DNA of 64,000 nucleotides from Pseudomonas leptonychotis (GCF_004920405.1 NZ_RFLV01000002.1:734013-798012), one strand, 5' to 3'; numbered from the stretch's first letter, positions 29,534 through 38,803 are shown. Numbers and translations: made by a program. Notes: generated by a model from the letters alone, not told the origin.

Positions 29534-31114
29534 TTAGGCCGGGTATCCAGTGATTTTGCGAATGCTCTGATACAAAGGCTTAAGCTGTTTGTACATACGC
29601 TGATAGACCTGCGTGTACAGCTGCTGATAGGTGTGTTGCGCCTCTGGATTAGGCACAAACACTTGGCCGACGCGGGTCATGGCGGCAATGGCTGTGGGGT
29701 AATCCGGGTATAGACCCAGCCCTACCGCACAATTAATCGCTGCGCCCAAACCGCTGGTCTCATACAGGTGCGGGCGCTCGGCTGGCAGGCCAAAAATATC
29801 GGCCGTGAGTTGCATTGCCGCATCACTCTGCGAACCACCACCAGAAACGCGCAAACGGGTGATTTTTGTGCCCGAGCGTTTCTCGATTTTCTCTTTGCCT
29901 TGGCGCAAGGCGTAGGCCAACCCTTCCAGAATCGCCCGATAGATATGCGCCCGTGTGTGCACATCGCCAAAACCGATGATCGAGCCCTTGGCCTCCAGGC
30001 CCGGCTCGCGGATACCCGGCGACCAATACGGCTGCAGCATCAGCCCCATGGACCCGGCTGGCACGCTGTTAACCAGCTCATCAAACAGCGCCTCGGGCTC
30101 AACGCCCAGCGCATCGGCCCGCTGCGTCTCACGCAGGCCGAACTCTTGCTTGAACCAGCTAACCATCCAGAAGCCGCGATAAATCATCACCTCAGTATTG
30201 AAATGATCGGGAATGGCCGAGGGGTAAGGCGGAATCAGCGGCACGGTTTCCAGATAGCGGCTGCGCGTGGTGTTGATCGTTGCCGTGGTGCCATATGACA
30301 AACAGGCAGTGGACGGCTCAACGCCGCCCGCGCCGAGCACTTCGCAGGCTTTGTCCGCACCCGCCGCAATCAGCGGCAGCCCTTCGGGAATACCGGTGTG
30401 GCGACTGGCTTCGGCGCTGATATGGCCGAGCAATTCTCCGGGTTTGCACAGCTCCGGCAACTGTTCACGGCGCACGGGGATGGCCTGCCATTTCCAGTCA
30501 CTTGGCTTAGCCCATTGCAGGCGTTTGTAATCGAACGGCAGATAGGCCACACAACTGGTCAAGGAATCAACAAACTTCCCACACAGGCGATGGGTGAGAA
30601 AGCCCGAAAGCAATAATACCTTATGCGTCTTGGCCCAAATTTGCGGCTGGTTCTGCGCGATCCAATTGACCTCGGCCTGGGCGCGAAAGTGATCCACCGT
30701 GCCTTGCAGCCCGGCCAGCTTGAACAGCCAGCCCCACGGCCCCTTGATCGGTTCACGCACTTCGGCCTGGCGCTGATCCAGCCAGAGCATTGCCGGGCGT
30801 AGCGGCTGGCCTTGCTCATCGACATTGATCACGCTGCCGCGCTGGGTGGTCAACGCCACACCCTTGATCAAACGCCGGTCGATATCCACTTGTTGCCAGA
30901 GCTGCGCGCAGGCCTGACCCAGACTGGCCCAGTAATACTCCGGGTCCTGCTCAGCCCAGCCTGGCTGAGTGGCGTAATACGCTTCAAGCTCGACTTTGCC
31001 CTTGGCGAGCAGATTGCCCTGCAGATCGAACAGCAACGCGCGAATGCTTTGGGTGCCGTTGTCGATGGCCAGTAGGTAGCTTTGCTCATTCAAGGCACTG
31101 TCCTTTCTATTCAT
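29534..31114 (-). CDS. FGGY-family carbohydrate kinase
   Basis: 526 residues with the FGGY fold: LLAIDNGTQSIRALLFDLQG (ATP-binding, N-terminal), LTTQRGSVINVDEQGQPL, LWLDQRQAEV, and C-terminal GLAYALRQGKEKIE followed by LRVSGGGSQSDAAMQ. Family substrates are glycerol, xylulose, ribulose or other polyols; the exact substrate is not clear. The start ATG at 31114 overlaps the glpD-like stop as TGATG, so the two are translationally coupled. Third gene of the operon with the GlpD-like and AGPS-like genes. PA3024-like position from memory. Confidence 0.88.
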   Translation of the reverse strand: MNRKDSALNEQSYLLAIDNGTQSIRALLFDLQGNLLAKGKVELEAYYATQPGWAEQDPEYYWASLGQACAQLWQQVDIDRRLIKGVALTTQRGSVINVDEQGQPLRPAMLWLDQRQAEVREPIKGPWGWLFKLAGLQGTVDHFRAQAEVNWIAQNQPQIWAKTHKVLLLSGFLTHRLCGKFVDSLTSCVAYLPFDYKRLQWAKPSDWKWQAIPVRREQLPELCKPGELLGHISAEASRHTGIPEGLPLIAAGADKACEVLGAGGVEPSTACLSYGTTATINTTRSRYLETVPLIPPYPSAIPDHFNTEVMIYRGFWMVSWFKQEFGLRETQRADALGVEPEALFDELVNSVPAGSMGLMLQPYWSPGIREPGLEAKGSIIGFGDVHTRAHIYRAILEGLAYALRQGKEKIEKRSGTKITRLRVSGGGSQSDAAMQLTADIFGLPAERPHLYETSGLGAAINCAVGLGLYPDYPTAIAAMTRVGQVFVPNPEAQHTYQQLYTQVYQRMYKQLKPLYQSIRKITGYPA

Positions 31115-32700
31115 CACTTCTCTACCGGCAAGCTGTAGCACTGCTGCCATAACGCCAGATAGCGCTGTTCTTCCTGCTGCCAGCGTGCGTCATCCCAGCC
31201 CAACCGGGCTTGGCACAGCGCACGTATACGTGGCAGTTCGGCGGCAGCGCCGCTTGCCAACAACAGGCCTAGGCGAGTGCGCCGTAGCAACAGGTCATCC
31301 AGGTGCAGCACCAGCTCATGCTCGGCCGCAAAAGCCAGTTCGGCCCACAGCGTGTTAGTGCCCACCACAGTCTCGCTGCCAAGCTGTTCAACCAGCGCCA
31401 ACAACTGCGGCAGCGCGCGGCCATGACGACCGGCCAAACGCTTTTGCTGCGCGGGACTTAATTGCGGCATGGGCGGATTAGTGACCGCCGCAAAAGTGGC
31501 GGCGCCATGGTCTGCCACGCTACGCCCAATCATAGGCGCGCAAGCGTGCAGCACCTCCAACGCCAGCAAGCGGAAGGTCGTCAGCTTGCCGCCAGCCAAG
31601 GTCACGCAGCCGGGCTCAATCCACAGTGCATGTTCACGTTTTTCATCCGAAGGTTTGCGCCCTGCCACGCCATCACTGACCACTGGGCGTACACCGGCCC
31701 AGGTCGACAGCACATCCGCCGCTTTGATTGCTGCGGTTGGGAACTGCTGAGCGCAGGCAGCCAATAGGTAATCGACTTCTTCAGGGCTGATCCGCGCCTC
31801 CTCACTCAGTGGCGCTGAATGATCGAGATCAGTGGTGCCGATCACCGTCGCACCTTCCCAGGGGAAAACAAATACCGGTCGTTTGTCCGCGCCGTGCATA
31901 AAGCTGAAGGCATGCGCCACCGGCAAACGCCAAGCGGGTAACAGCAAGTGGCTGCCGCGCAGCGGGCGAATATGTTCCAGGCCCGTTTTGCGGCGCAATT
32001 GATCGGCCCATACGCCAGTGGCCTGCACCACCACACGGGCCTTGAAACCGTAGCGCAGCCCGGTTTCAACATCCTTGGCGAGCAGCCCGGTCACTCGGCC
32101 GTCCTCTCGCAGTAACTCGGCCACGCGCATACCGTTGAGTGCTTCGCCGCCCTCACCACGCGCCTCACCGAGGACCCGCTGGACCAAACGGGCGTCATCG
32201 GTCACTGCGTCGAAAAACCGCGTGCCGCCTAACAACCCGTCTTCTTTCAGACCAGGCGCCAGGTAGCGCAATTGCTGCAAGGAATAGAACAAATGATTGC
32301 GCTTGCCGGCCAGGGCGTCATACACCGCCAGCAGGCTGCCAAATACTTTGGGGCCAGGAAAACCGCCGCGGTAATGCCCCATGATAAAGCTCAGCGGATC
32401 GACCAAGCCCGGCGCTTCTTGGAGCAGACGCTGACGCTCGCGCACTGAGTCGCGGGTCAGGCCAAACTGGCCCTTGGCGATATAGCGTAGGCCGCCGTGC
32501 ACCATCTTCGACGAACGACTAGAGGTGCCCCAGGCAAAATCACGCTGCTCCAACAACAGGCATTTCCAGCCACGCCGCGCCGCTTCACGCAAAATGCCGG
32601 CGCCACTGATGCCACCGCCGACCACGATCAAATCCCAGTCGCGTTCTGCCAGTTCAGGCAAAGCCTGTTCGCGCCAGGCGGCGTTCCAGTTAGTCATCAT
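31114..32700 (-). CDS. FAD-dependent glycerol-3-phosphate dehydrogenase (GlpD paralogue)
   Basis: 528 residues. FAD-binding LIVVGGGISGAGILREAARR, the family motif RSSKMVHGGLRYIAKGQF, and a C-terminal DAO domain. It oxidises a glycerol-3-phosphate-type substrate to a dihydroxyacetone-phosphate-type product at the membrane. Start at 32700 overlaps the upstream stop as TGATG. The partner genes (kinase, AGPS-like) suggest a dedicated pathway distinct from glycerol catabolism by the classical glp regulon. Corresponds to the gene called glpD2 in P. aeruginosa, as I remember. Confidence 0.9.
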   Translation of the reverse strand: MMTNWNAAWREQALPELAERDWDLIVVGGGISGAGILREAARRGWKCLLLEQRDFAWGTSSRSSKMVHGGLRYIAKGQFGLTRDSVRERQRLLQEAPGLVDPLSFIMGHYRGGFPGPKVFGSLLAVYDALAGKRNHLFYSLQQLRYLAPGLKEDGLLGGTRFFDAVTDDARLVQRVLGEARGEGGEALNGMRVAELLREDGRVTGLLAKDVETGLRYGFKARVVVQATGVWADQLRRKTGLEHIRPLRGSHLLLPAWRLPVAHAFSFMHGADKRPVFVFPWEGATVIGTTDLDHSAPLSEEARISPEEVDYLLAACAQQFPTAAIKAADVLSTWAGVRPVVSDGVAGRKPSDEKREHALWIEPGCVTLAGGKLTTFRLLALEVLHACAPMIGRSVADHGAATFAAVTNPPMPQLSPAQQKRLAGRHGRALPQLLALVEQLGSETVVGTNTLWAELAFAAEHELVLHLDDLLLRRTRLGLLLASGAAAELPRIRALCQARLGWDDARWQQEEQRYLALWQQCYSLPVEK

Positions 32701-34295
32701 CAATCCTGCAACAACACGCCGGGCGCCAGACGCTGTTCAGGGTCGAAGTGCCCCGCCAAGCTTTTGAGTGCGGCCATGCCCAGCTCGCCCTTTTCCACCG
32801 CCAGGTACGGCGCGTGATCGCGACCGACGCCATGCTGGTGGCTGATGGTGCCGCGGTTCTCGGCGATGGTCAGGCAGGCGGCATGCTTGAGCTTCTGCCA
32901 GCGCGCCATGGCCTCGCTGTAGTCGCTGCCAGGACGAAACACGTAGGTGGTGTAGATGCTCGAGCCTTCGTTATAAACATGCGACAGGTGAGTAAACACG
33001 TGTACCTGCTCGCCCTCTTCACTCAGGCCATTGCGCAGGCTGGTTTCGAGCTTATTCAACAGGTTGTCGACATTGCTCCAGTCAGTGGCGGTTTCCAGAG
33101 TGTCCACCGCGTAACCGGCTGCCCACAGACCATGGCGCAAGTACGGGAAGCGAAAGCGGTTCTCTGCCCACTTTTTACCAAGCAACGTACCGGTAAAAAT
33201 GCCGCCAAAGCCTTTGAGCAATTTCTTTGCCTGCCTCAGCGAAGCAGCGTTCTGCGTACGGCTGCCGGTGACGCCGAAGGTCAACATGCATTTGCCCTCG
33301 CGGGCGCCGCGCAGAGCCAGGTACTTTTCGAGCCAGGCAATTTGCTGTGGATGGCCAGCCAGGGCCAACTGGGTTTTGGTTTCAATGGCATTGGACAAGC
33401 GCAGCATCGATAGCGGCACCCGCGCCTGCGCCAGGTTGCGAATGGCCTCCAAGGCCTGCTGCCAATTAGGCAGGAACACCGCGTAGAAGCTTTCTTGCTC
33501 GGCCAAACGGGTGATGCGTACCTTGACCTCGGAGATAATGCCGAAACGCCCTTCCGAGCCCATCAGCACTTCTCGCAAATCTGGCCCAGCAGCGGATGCC
33601 GGGAAGGTCGGAATCTCTAAGGTGCCGGCGAAGGTTTCAACCTTGCCGCCAGCGAACAACTGCTCAATACGGCCGTAACGTAATGACTGCTGACCGCTGG
33701 AACGGCTGGCCACCCAACCGCCGAGGGTCGACAACTCCCAGGACTGCGGAAAGTGGCCAAGGGTATAACCCTGGGCGCGCAGCTGGCTTTCCACTTGCGG
33801 GCCGTTGGCGCCGGGCTCGAAGGTGGCGATCAGGCTGGCGTGATCAATCTCGACCAGCTTGGTCATGCGTTCCAGCGACAGGGTCAGCACCGGTTTGCCG
33901 CCCGCTTGCGGGTTGATGTGCCCAGCCACCGAGGTGCCGCCGCCGTAGGGAATCACGATCAAATCCTGCGTGCTGGCCCAGGCCAGTAACGCGGCGATCT
34001 GCGCGGCGCTTTCCGGGTAGGCCACGCCGTCCGGGAACACACCAAAATCACCCGAGCGCATGGCCAACCAGTCCGGCAAGCTCTGACCACGGGCATGACG
34101 CACACGGTCTTCGGCGTCCAGACTGATAAGCGGATGAGCCTGTAAACGCGAGGCTGGCACTTGGGCTACCACTTGCTCCAGACTGGCATCGGCAAGCAGC
34201 TGGCCCGGCCCGACCAACTCAGCAAGAAAAGCCTCGCCATGGGCCGGCAGTTCCACCACTGTTGCTTCATCACCCCAGCCATTCCAACGTCGCAT
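32700..34295 (-). CDS. FAD-binding oxidase, alkyldihydroxyacetonephosphate synthase-like
   Basis: 531 residues of the vanillyl-alcohol-oxidase fold: FAD-binding VIPYGGGTSVAGHINP, then GHFPQSWELSTLGGWVASRS and GSEGRFGIISEVKVRI. The C-terminal HGVGRDHAPYL is like the histidine motif of AGPS, the enzyme that makes ether lipids in peroxisomes. Bacterial homologues have unknown substrates. First gene of a three-gene operon; divergent from the AraC regulator at 34416. Confidence 0.87.
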   Translation of the reverse strand: MRRWNGWGDEATVVELPAHGEAFLAELVGPGQLLADASLEQVVAQVPASRLQAHPLISLDAEDRVRHARGQSLPDWLAMRSGDFGVFPDGVAYPESAAQIAALLAWASTQDLIVIPYGGGTSVAGHINPQAGGKPVLTLSLERMTKLVEIDHASLIATFEPGANGPQVESQLRAQGYTLGHFPQSWELSTLGGWVASRSSGQQSLRYGRIEQLFAGGKVETFAGTLEIPTFPASAAGPDLREVLMGSEGRFGIISEVKVRITRLAEQESFYAVFLPNWQQALEAIRNLAQARVPLSMLRLSNAIETKTQLALAGHPQQIAWLEKYLALRGAREGKCMLTFGVTGSRTQNAASLRQAKKLLKGFGGIFTGTLLGKKWAENRFRFPYLRHGLWAAGYAVDTLETATDWSNVDNLLNKLETSLRNGLSEEGEQVHVFTHLSHVYNEGSSIYTTYVFRPGSDYSEAMARWQKLKHAACLTIAENRGTISHQHGVGRDHAPYLAVEKGELGMAALKSLAGHFDPEQRLAPGVLLQD

Positions 34296-34415
34296 GTGTT
34301 TCTCCCGGATATTTCAGTCACCCTCAATGGCTGCCTATACTAGCTGGCCGCTTCGATGCGTCACTGTCGAATCAAGCCAGGCGCTATCGCCAATCAAGAC
34401 ATTCAGAATAAGAAG

Positions 34416-35441
34416 ATGACCGACAATCTCGGCTACACCTCAGTCCCTGCCTTGCTCAAGTATTTGCGCCACGCCGAACAACTGGGTCTGGATATTGACC
34501 AGGCCTTGAGCGCTGCCGGGCTCAAGGCTGAAGACCTGACTGACAATGGCAAGCGCATCCCCAGCGAAACCCACGAGCGCTTACTTGCACACCTGCTAAA
34601 GGCGTCTGATGACCCATTGTTCGGCCTGCATTGCGCGCGTTTTGTGCAGCCGGGTTCCTGGAGTGTGCTGGGTTACATCACCATGAATTGCGCCACCCTA
34701 GGCGAGGCCATGAGCCGCATCGTGCCCTATGAAAAACTGGTGGGCGACATGGGCGTTAGCCGAGTCGAGGCCGCCAACGAGCAGGTCAAACTGATCTGGA
34801 GCTGTCGCCACCAGGCCGAACCGATCCGCCGGCATATGGTGGAAAACGTGCTGGCGTCCTGGCTGCTGTATGCACGCTGGATTGCCGATATGGACCGCTC
34901 ACCCAAGGAAGTCTGGTTCGAGCATGCCCAGCCTGAAGGCGCAGCAATTGAGGAGTACCAGGCGATTTTCGATTGCCCGATTCGCTTCGAGCAGAGCTGC
35001 AATGCCTTGATCGTGCCGCTGGAGTACCTCGCGGTGCCGCTGCGCCAGGCCGACGCCAACCTGCTGCGCACCTTGGAAGAACATGCACTGACCCTGATGG
35101 CCGGACTGGACGGCAACGAGCCGCTGCCGCAACGGGTGAAAAACGCGCTCAGGTTGCTGCTCAAGGATGGCTTGCCGCGCAAAGAACGCGTGGCCGAGAA
35201 ATTCAACATGACGGTGCGCACGCTGCAACGGCACCTGCAATTGGCCGGCACCAGCTACCAGCAGATTCTCGATGAACTGCGCCAAGAGCTGGCTGAGCAT
35301 TACCTACTGCGCAGCGACCTGGCGATTCAAGACATCGCCAGCTACCTGGGCTTTACCGAGTCGCGCTCGTTCCACCGCAGCTTCAAAAGCTGGACAGGGC
35401 AGACTCCGGGGGAATTTCGCGAAAGCCGGCGCAAAACGTAG
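34416..35441 (+). CDS. AraC family transcriptional regulator
   Basis: 341 residues. N-terminal arabinose-binding-type sensor domain of the OruR/ArgR-like group (VLGYITMNCATLGEAMSRIV, IFDCPIRFEQSCNALIVPL) and a C-terminal double helix-turn-helix (FNMTVRTLQRHLQLAGTSYQ, IQDIASYLGFTESRSFHRSF, then GQTPGEFRE). Transcribed away from the AGPS-like/GlpD/kinase operon, so it is the likely local activator. Start placed at MTDNLGYTS, 34416. Confidence 0.9.
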   Translation: MTDNLGYTSVPALLKYLRHAEQLGLDIDQALSAAGLKAEDLTDNGKRIPSETHERLLAHLLKASDDPLFGLHCARFVQPGSWSVLGYITMNCATLGEAMSRIVPYEKLVGDMGVSRVEAANEQVKLIWSCRHQAEPIRRHMVENVLASWLLYARWIADMDRSPKEVWFEHAQPEGAAIEEYQAIFDCPIRFEQSCNALIVPLEYLAVPLRQADANLLRTLEEHALTLMAGLDGNEPLPQRVKNALRLLLKDGLPRKERVAEKFNMTVRTLQRHLQLAGTSYQQILDELRQELAEHYLLRSDLAIQDIASYLGFTESRSFHRSFKSWTGQTPGEFRESRRKT

Positions 35442-35457
35442 GATGGATGGATTAAAG
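35438..35457. repeat. Partial copy of an intergenic GTAGGGTGGAT-type repeat
   Basis: GTAGGATGGATGGATTAAAG overlaps the end of the AraC gene and matches one end of the larger repeat at 58956-59039 (GGGTGGATGGATAAAG). Only a half is present, and it borders the AT-rich segment that follows. Confidence 0.4.
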
Positions 35458-35519
35458 TTCGAGATGAAATATTGAACTATGTTCACGACAATCCATATAG
35501 CCCTTAGATAAATATTCAT

Positions 35520-35777
35520 ATGGCTCCGATACAAAGAAAACATAAAAATTATCTGTTTTTATTTATTATTGTTTTATTCGCAATATTATATCACTACCCA
35601 TTTGAGACAGATAAGAAATGCGGAGAATCTTATTTATGCTGGATTAAGCTAGGTGTTTATACTTATGACTACAACTCTGAATCAGGTGAAACATATTTTG
35701 GCAAAGACATTCAATTTGGAGAAAAAGTTGGTGGCATAGCTGAATACCTAGGCTTAAAGAAAGTTAACTGTAGGTAG
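35520..35777 (+). CDS. AT-rich orphan gene, putative membrane or secreted small protein
   Basis: 85 residues. Basic N-terminus followed by one hydrophobic segment (YLFLFIIVLFAILYHYP), then a short polar domain with cysteines in KKCGESYLCW and a C-terminal cysteine. The whole 35,450-35,840 stretch is clearly AT-rich compared with all neighbours, and codon use is unlike theirs, which suggests recent transfer. No clear ribosome-binding site precedes the ATG. No family recognised; it could be a remnant or an expressed orphan. Confidence 0.45.
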   Translation: MAPIQRKHKNYLFLFIIVLFAILYHYPFETDKKCGESYLCWIKLGVYTYDYNSESGETYFGKDIQFGEKVGGIAEYLGLKKVNCR

Positions 35778-35848
35778 TAATAATGTAAATTACTTAAACA
35801 AAAATTTTTGCAAACAAAGTAACTCAATGGCCTAAAAGCAGCACTGCC

Positions 35849-37063
35849 CTACCCAAGAATCTCGCTCAACGGGATAAAGCGCAGGCTGTCACCCTCGGTC
35901 AGGGTTGTATCCTCCAACACTTCGGCAAACCCTTCGGCCCAAGCGGCGCTGCGCAGCACCCCGGAGCTCTGGTTCGGATAAGGCACCACACGGCCATTCT
36001 CCAAGCGCGCACGCAGGTACTCGCGGCGCTTGCCGGCTTTATTCCATACGAAGCCAGCCGGCATCGGAAAGCCCAACGGCTCAACCCGTTGCACGCCTAA
36101 ACGGCGCAGCAAATAAGGCCTTGCGAGCAGGCCGAAAGTCACCAAGGTCGAGGCCGGATTGCCCGGTAGACCAATCACCGGCACGCCACGAAATTGGCCG
36201 CAAGTCAGCGGCTTGCCAGGCTTGATCGCCAGTTTCCACAGCGCCAGCTCGCCTTCTTCGCGCAAGGCCATGCCGAGAAAATCCGCCTCTCCCACCGACA
36301 CACCGCCGGTGGACAAAATCAGATCAACGTCGCTCAGTGCAGCCAATGCCGCGCGGGTCAACTCAAGATCATCGAGCAGAATGCCGCCATCTATCACTTC
36401 GCAGCCCAGACGCTGCAGCCAAGCAATCAACAAACGACGATTACTGTTGTAAATCTGCCCCGGCCCAAGCGGCTGACCCGGCTCGACCAACTCATCACCG
36501 GTAGACAAAACCGCGACCCGAGGTCGACGGCGCACCAGCAACTCAGCCGCGCCGAGGGAGGCAGCCAAACCCAATTCAATCGGACCTAACCGTGTGCCGG
36601 CAGGCAGTACGCTGTCGCCAATACGGGTTTCCTGACCTTGCGCACGCACGTTCTGGCGCAGCTTCAACGGCTCGCGGAAAGTAACGTGGCCGTCGTCAGC
36701 GAGCGCGGCGTTTTCCTGCATTTCCACGGTATCGGCGCCAGCTGGCAGCGGCGCTCCAGTGAAGATGCGCGCGCAGGTGCCAGGCTGCAAAGATTCGGGC
36801 GCGCTGCCGGCCTGAATCCGTTGGCTGACGACTAGGGGCTCACCCGTCCAGTCGGCCAGACGCAGGGCATAACCGTCCATGGCGCTGTTGTCCCAAGGCG
36901 GCAGATCCAGCTCGGCCAGCAGTGGCTCAGCCAATACTCGGCCAGCGGCGTCAGCCAAGCTGACGCGCTCAGTTTCAACAATTGCTGAGGCTTCAGCTAA
37001 CGTCAGCAGGCGCGCCAGCGCAGCCTCTACGGGCATCAAACCAGGCTGATCGCAGCCACTCAT
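35849..37063 (-). CDS. moeA: Molybdopterin molybdenumtransferase MoeA
   Basis: Inserts molybdate into adenylylated molybdopterin. 404 residues with the usual MoeA domains: LPPWDNSAMDGYALR, IFTGAPLPAGADTVEMQE, the MoCF-biosynthesis motif VAVLSTGDELVEPGQPL, ILSTGGVSVGEADF, and GLPGNPASTLVTF. The start ATG at 37063 overlaps the moaB stop by four bases. Partner genes moaB and mobA are adjacent. Confidence 0.95.
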   Translation of the reverse strand: MSGCDQPGLMPVEAALARLLTLAEASAIVETERVSLADAAGRVLAEPLLAELDLPPWDNSAMDGYALRLADWTGEPLVVSQRIQAGSAPESLQPGTCARIFTGAPLPAGADTVEMQENAALADDGHVTFREPLKLRQNVRAQGQETRIGDSVLPAGTRLGPIELGLAASLGAAELLVRRRPRVAVLSTGDELVEPGQPLGPGQIYNSNRRLLIAWLQRLGCEVIDGGILLDDLELTRAALAALSDVDLILSTGGVSVGEADFLGMALREEGELALWKLAIKPGKPLTCGQFRGVPVIGLPGNPASTLVTFGLLARPYLLRRLGVQRVEPLGFPMPAGFVWNKAGKRREYLRARLENGRVVPYPNQSSGVLRSAAWAEGFAEVLEDTTLTEGDSLRFIPLSEILG

Positions 37064-37599
37064 CCCCGGCTCTCGCAGGCAACCACAGGCTTCAAATGCG
37101 CGACGAAATTGCACGGGCGGTGACGGTTATCCAACTGCTCGGCAAGGATGCCATCCCAAGCGGTACGACAAGCGTTGGTCGAGCCCGGCAAGCAACAGAC
37201 CAACGTGCCGTTAGCCAAACCGGCCAAGGCCCGCGACTGGATGGTGGAGGTGCCAATGTCGGGGACGGAAATCTGCCGGAACAGCTCGCCAAAACCATCC
37301 ACATGCTTATCCAGCAAACAGCTCACCGCTTCCGGCGTACTGTCACGGCCGGTGAAACCGGTGCCGCCGGTGATCAACACCACCTGCACCTGCTCTTCAG
37401 CAATCCAGGTGGCAACCTGAGCGCGGATTTTGTACAGATCATCCTTCAACAAAACCCGTGCTGCGAGCTGGTGGCCGACGGCCTGCAAGCGGTCAACAAA
37501 CAGCTGACCGGAGGTATCGGTGTCCAGGCTGCGGGTGTCACTGACGGTCAACACCGCGATATTCAAGGGCACGAAATGTGCCTCGGCCTTGTGATTCAT
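37060..37599 (-). CDS. moaB: Molybdenum cofactor biosynthesis protein MoaB
   Basis: 179 residues; adenylylates molybdopterin (MogA/MoaB family). Motifs: IAVLTVSDTRSLDTDTSG, VVLITGGTGFTGRDSTPE, ALAGLANGTLVCCLPGSTNA. The long upstream extension of the frame is not protein-like; the ATG at 37599 has GGAAG upstream. Coupled to moeA and divergent from mobA. Confidence 0.94.
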   Translation of the reverse strand: MNHKAEAHFVPLNIAVLTVSDTRSLDTDTSGQLFVDRLQAVGHQLAARVLLKDDLYKIRAQVATWIAEEQVQVVLITGGTGFTGRDSTPEAVSCLLDKHVDGFGELFRQISVPDIGTSTIQSRALAGLANGTLVCCLPGSTNACRTAWDGILAEQLDNRHRPCNFVAHLKPVVACESRG

Positions 37600-37666
37600 G
37601 GCAGGCTTCCAGTAATGGGCGATAATGCCCGCCGTTATATCACAGGCCACCTTTGGAGGCTCCGCG

Positions 37667-38245
37667 ATGCCCGCTCTCACTCCCCTACCTGCTTGCTCTG
37701 TGCTGCTACTTTCAGGCGGTCGCGGACAACGCATGGGCGGCGCAGACAAAGGCCTGCTCGACTGGCACGGCCGCCCGCTGATTGCCTGGCTGCACGAGTT
37801 GGTGCGGCCACTGACTGACGACCTGATCATCTCATGCAACCGCAATACCGAACGCTATGCAGCCTTTGCTGACTGCCTGGTTAGTGACGACGATGCCGAC
37901 TTTCAGGGTCCTTTGGCAGGCATTCGCGCCGGTTTGCGCGCAGCGCGCCAGCCCTTCCTATTGGTACTGCCGTGCGACGCCCCGCAACTCGATAGAGCCC
38001 TGCTGCATGAGCTGCTGAGCCAGGCCGGTGAACGCCCCGTGGTGGTGCGCCAGGGTGAATTTCTCGAACCGCTCTTCAGCGTTATCCCGTGTGCGCTACA
38101 ACCGGCTCTCGAGCTGGCCTGGCAGACGGGCGAACGCAGCCCACAGCGCTGGCTAAGAGGCCTCACACCAGTGACTGTCGAATGTCCACCCGGTGACCCG
38201 CGCCTAGCCAACTTCAATACGCCGCAGCTGCTGGCTAATCATTGA
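37667..38245 (+). CDS. mobA: Molybdenum cofactor guanylyltransferase MobA
   Basis: 192 residues; attaches GMP to the molybdenum cofactor to give the MGD form. N-terminal nucleotide-binding [19 protein letters not shown], then [29 protein letters not shown] and [16 protein letters not shown] ribosome-binding site ahead of the ATG at 37667. Divergent from moaB-moeA with a 67-base shared promoter region. Confidence 0.94.
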   Translation: MPALTPLPACSVLLLSGGRGQRMGGADKGLLDWHGRPLIAWLHELVRPLTDDLIISCNRNTERYAAFADCLVSDDDADFQGPLAGIRAGLRAARQPFLLVLPCDAPQLDRALLHELLSQAGERPVVVRQGEFLEPLFSVIPCALQPALELAWQTGERSPQRWLRGLTPVTVECPPGDPRLANFNTPQLLANH

Positions 38246-38322
38246 TTGAAGGCATCAGGGAACTTGGCCGGCAAAAACCCGTCACACAGTGGGTAAAACC
38301 TCTATTAATCAAGGAGAAACCC

Positions 38323-38544
38323 ATGACTCAGCGGACTATTCCAGCATTGCTGCTTACCTTGGGCCTAGTTGCGTTGGCCGGTTGCGCATCCCCAACGGTG
38401 ATCACCCTCAATGATGGCCGTGAGATCCAGGCTGTGGACGAGCCAAGCTTTGACGAAGACTCGGGCTTTTACGAGTTCGAACAACTCGATGGTAAGCGCG
38501 CCAAGATCAACAAGGATCAAGTGCGCACCGTCAAAGAGCTGTAA
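38323..38544 (+). CDS. YgdI/YgdR family lipoprotein
   Basis: 73-residue small lipoprotein. Signal with lipobox LVALAGC, then the YgdI/YgdR SH3-like domain SPTVITLNDGREIQAVDEP and YEFEQLDGKRAKINKDQV. AAGGAG lies seven bases upstream of the ATG. Family function unknown; probably in the outer or inner membrane periplasmic face. Directly follows mobA, as in P. aeruginosa (PA3031, from memory). Confidence 0.9.
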   Translation: MTQRTIPALLLTLGLVALAGCASPTVITLNDGREIQAVDEPSFDEDSGFYEFEQLDGKRAKINKDQVRTVKEL

Positions 38545-38595
38545 GCCCATAACCCAGGTGTCGCCACGCTTATCAGGCACGACACCTGGGTTCTG

Positions 38596-38703
38596 CTATA
38601 CGTCGCAGAAAAACGTATCCTCAATAAAGCGCTCCCTGATTCGATCAACACCTCTCAGCACAACCTCGGCCGACTCGGCATACAGCGCTGCTTGGTAGTG
38701 TGT
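38596..38703 (-). pseudogene. Possible C-terminal remnant of a protein-coding gene
   Basis: On the minus strand a 35-codon open stretch encodes ALYAESAEVVLRGVDRIRER followed by FIEDTFFCDV and a stop, with protein-like composition. An in-frame TAA bounds it at the N-terminal side (38704-38706), and no start or ribosome-binding site is present. An overlapping frame continues upstream to an ATG, as if a frameshift had occurred near 38703. No family recognised. It may be chance. Confidence 0.25.
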
Positions 38704-38758
38704 TTACTCGAGACGAGACAGTCACAGATTCCAACTCTGCCTCTCGACCAAATTCCAT

Positions 38759-38788
38759 AAAAAAGCCCGCATAAACGCGGGCTTTTTT
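38759..38788. terminator. Strong bidirectional Rho-independent terminator
   Basis: Twelve-base perfect stem AAAAAAGCCCGC / GCGGGCTTTTTT with a six-base loop, giving T runs on both strands. It lies 15 bases past the stop of the leftward CheV gene and ends that transcript. Confidence 0.93.
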
Positions 38789-38803
38789 ATAACCGTAGAA
38801 CAG

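Noticed and set aside
38690..38755. tRNA gene
   Set aside because: Only a T-arm-like and acceptor-like 3' end is visible; no D-arm or matching 5' acceptor strand could be built.
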